From Actinomycetes bacterium (GTDB lineage: Bacteria > Actinomycetota > Actinomycetes > Propionibacteriales > Nocardioidaceae), in the NCBI GenBank assembly GCA_030432975.1, contig JAUILS010000007.1, forward strand, positions 1 through 38,449: 38,449 bases of DNA, given 5' to 3'. Numbering within the stretch: the stretch's first letter is position 1; each line of letters starts with the position of its first letter. The translations under genes and the position numbers were made by a program. Below, piece after piece: positions 37,669 through 38,449 of the stretch. The notes under the pieces are model-generated. The model was not told the origin of the DNA. It searched no databases and saw only the letters and a list, made by a program, of their open reading frames with translations.

Positions 37669-38449
37669 TCAGAGGTACTGGCCGGTGTTGGAGACCGTGT
37701 CGATCGAGCGGCCCGGCTCGGTGCCCTGCTTGCCGGTGATGAGCGTGCGGATGAACACGATCCGCTCGCCCTTCTTGCCCGAGATCCGGGCCCAGTCATC
37801 GGGATTGGTGGTGTTGGGGAGGTCCTCGTTCTCCTTGAACTCGTCGACGCACGCCGCCAGCAGGTGCTGCACCCGCAGCCCCTTCTGCTCGTGGTCGAGG
37901 AAGTCCTTGATCGCCATCTTCTTGGCGCGGTCGACGATGTTCTGGATCATCGCGCCGGAGTTGAAGTCCTTGAAGTAGAGGACCTCCTTGTCGCCGTTGG
38001 CGTAGGTCACCTCGAGGAAGCGGTTCTCCTCGGACTCGGTGTACATCCGCTCGACGGTGGCCTGGATCATCCCGTCGACGCAGGCCTGCACGTCGCCGTG
38101 GAACTCCCGGAGGTCGTCGGCGTGCAGCGGCAGCTCGGTCACGAGGTACTTGCTGAAGATGTCGCGAGCGGACTCGGCGTCGGGCCGCTCGATCTTGATC
38201 TTCACGTCGAGCCGGCCGGGTCGCAGGATCGCGGGGTCGATCATGTCCTCGCGGTTGGAGGCGCCGATCACCAGGACGTTCTCCAGGGTCTCGACGCCGT
38301 CGATCTCGGACAGCAGCTGGGGGACGATGGTGTTCTCGACGTCGGAGGAGACGCCGGACCCACGGGTGCGGAAGAGCGAGTCCATCTCGTCGAAGAAGAC
38401 GATCACCGGCGTGCCGTGGCTGGCCTTCTCCCGGGCCCGCTGGAACACC
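37669..38449 (-). CDS. mpa: Proteasome-associated ATPase Mpa/ARC, partial (N-terminus beyond window)
   Basis: The C-terminal 259 residues of the AAA unfoldase that recognises Pup and feeds substrates into the 20S core. Visible parts are the Walker B segment [12 protein letters not shown], sensor-1 VLVIGASN, the arginine-finger region [11 protein letters not shown], the lid domain, and the C-terminal GQYL motif, whose penultimate Tyr opens the gate of the core. The N-terminal coiled coil, OB domains and Walker A are off the right edge. It precedes dop in the same direction but is separated from it by the opposite-strand methyltransferase/hydrolase pair. Confidence 0.95.
   Translation of the reverse strand, partial: VFQRAREKASHGTPVIVFFDEMDSLFRTRGSGVSSDVENTIVPQLLSEIDGVETLENVLVIGASNREDMIDPAILRPGRLDVKIKIERPDAESARDIFSKYLVTELPLHADDLREFHGDVQACVDGMIQATVERMYTESEENRFLEVTYANGDKEVLYFKDFNSGAMIQNIVDRAKKMAIKDFLDHEQKGLRVQHLLAACVDEFKENEDLPNTTNPDDWARISGKKGERIVFIRTLITGKQGTEPGRSIDTVSNTGQYL

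Noticed and set aside
1-38449. CRISPR arrays, tRNA or rRNA genes, insertion sequences, phage genes, origin of replication
   Set aside because: No spaced identical repeats with unique spacers, no tRNA or rRNA signatures, no transposase or integrase frames, and no dnaA-box cluster were seen on either strand.

Overview
The window comes from a very GC-rich actinomycete chromosome. RbpA, a split Lnt/Ppm1 pair and a full Pup-proteasome locus with pafBC and tatAC place it in the Actinobacteria. Small genes, codon bias and many leaderless starts fit Nocardioidaceae (a Nocardioides-like organism); that last step is inference from general familiarity, not from a search. I see no tRNA, rRNA, CRISPR array, insertion sequence or phage gene.

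Layout. Positions 1-5.6 kb hold a partial aldo/keto reductase, an alpha/beta hydrolase, a 40-residue Cys/His peptide, a membrane-anchored HExxH protein, an acetyltransferase-like protein, a PadR regulator coupled to a DUF1707 membrane protein, and a secreted CAP protein. Positions 5.6-10.1 kb hold an XRE-type DNA-binding domain fused to a complete MurA-like enzyme with a perfect inverted repeat touching its start codon, a GNAT acetyltransferase, a zinc-ribbon protein, an Atg22/UMF1-type MFS transporter, and rbpA behind a SigR/SigH-type promoter. Positions 10.1-13.0 kb hold the overlapping lnt-ppm1-fxsA operon. A 500-bp gene-free stretch (13028-13527) carries a nested inverted repeat and short direct repeats.

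Positions 13.5-20.7 kb encode most of the fermentation-type lysine pathway: kamA on the plus strand (lysine to beta-lysine), and divergently kdd-kamD-kamE-kal, every junction overlapping (beta-lysine to 3,5-diaminohexanoate, its oxidation, and deamination of 3-aminobutyryl-CoA). The cleavage enzyme Kce is not in the window. An MFS transporter and an Lrp/AsnC regulator sit next to the cluster. Positions 20.7-25.8 kb hold a 5'-3' exonuclease, the Ski2-like helicase helY, a diacylglycerol-kinase-like lipid kinase and an unknown protein coupled to tatC.

Positions 25.8-38.4 kb are the tatA-tatC and Pup-proteasome locus. In transcription order on the minus strand this is mpa (partial), dop, pup, prcB, prcA, a nuclease-like AbiEi/DUF559-type gene, pafA, an FKBP lipoprotein, pafB, pafC, tatA, tatC. 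A plus-strand methyltransferase/metallo-hydrolase pair sits between mpa and dop. Mpa, PrcA and PrcB form the proteasome, PafA ligates Pup, Dop removes it, and PafBC is a WYL-domain transcriptional activator.

A regulatory theme runs through the window. Thirteen genes start exactly 6-7 bases after a TAnnnT -10 hexamer, which implies leaderless mRNAs. In three of them the -10 is built from the TAG stop codon of the gene upstream.
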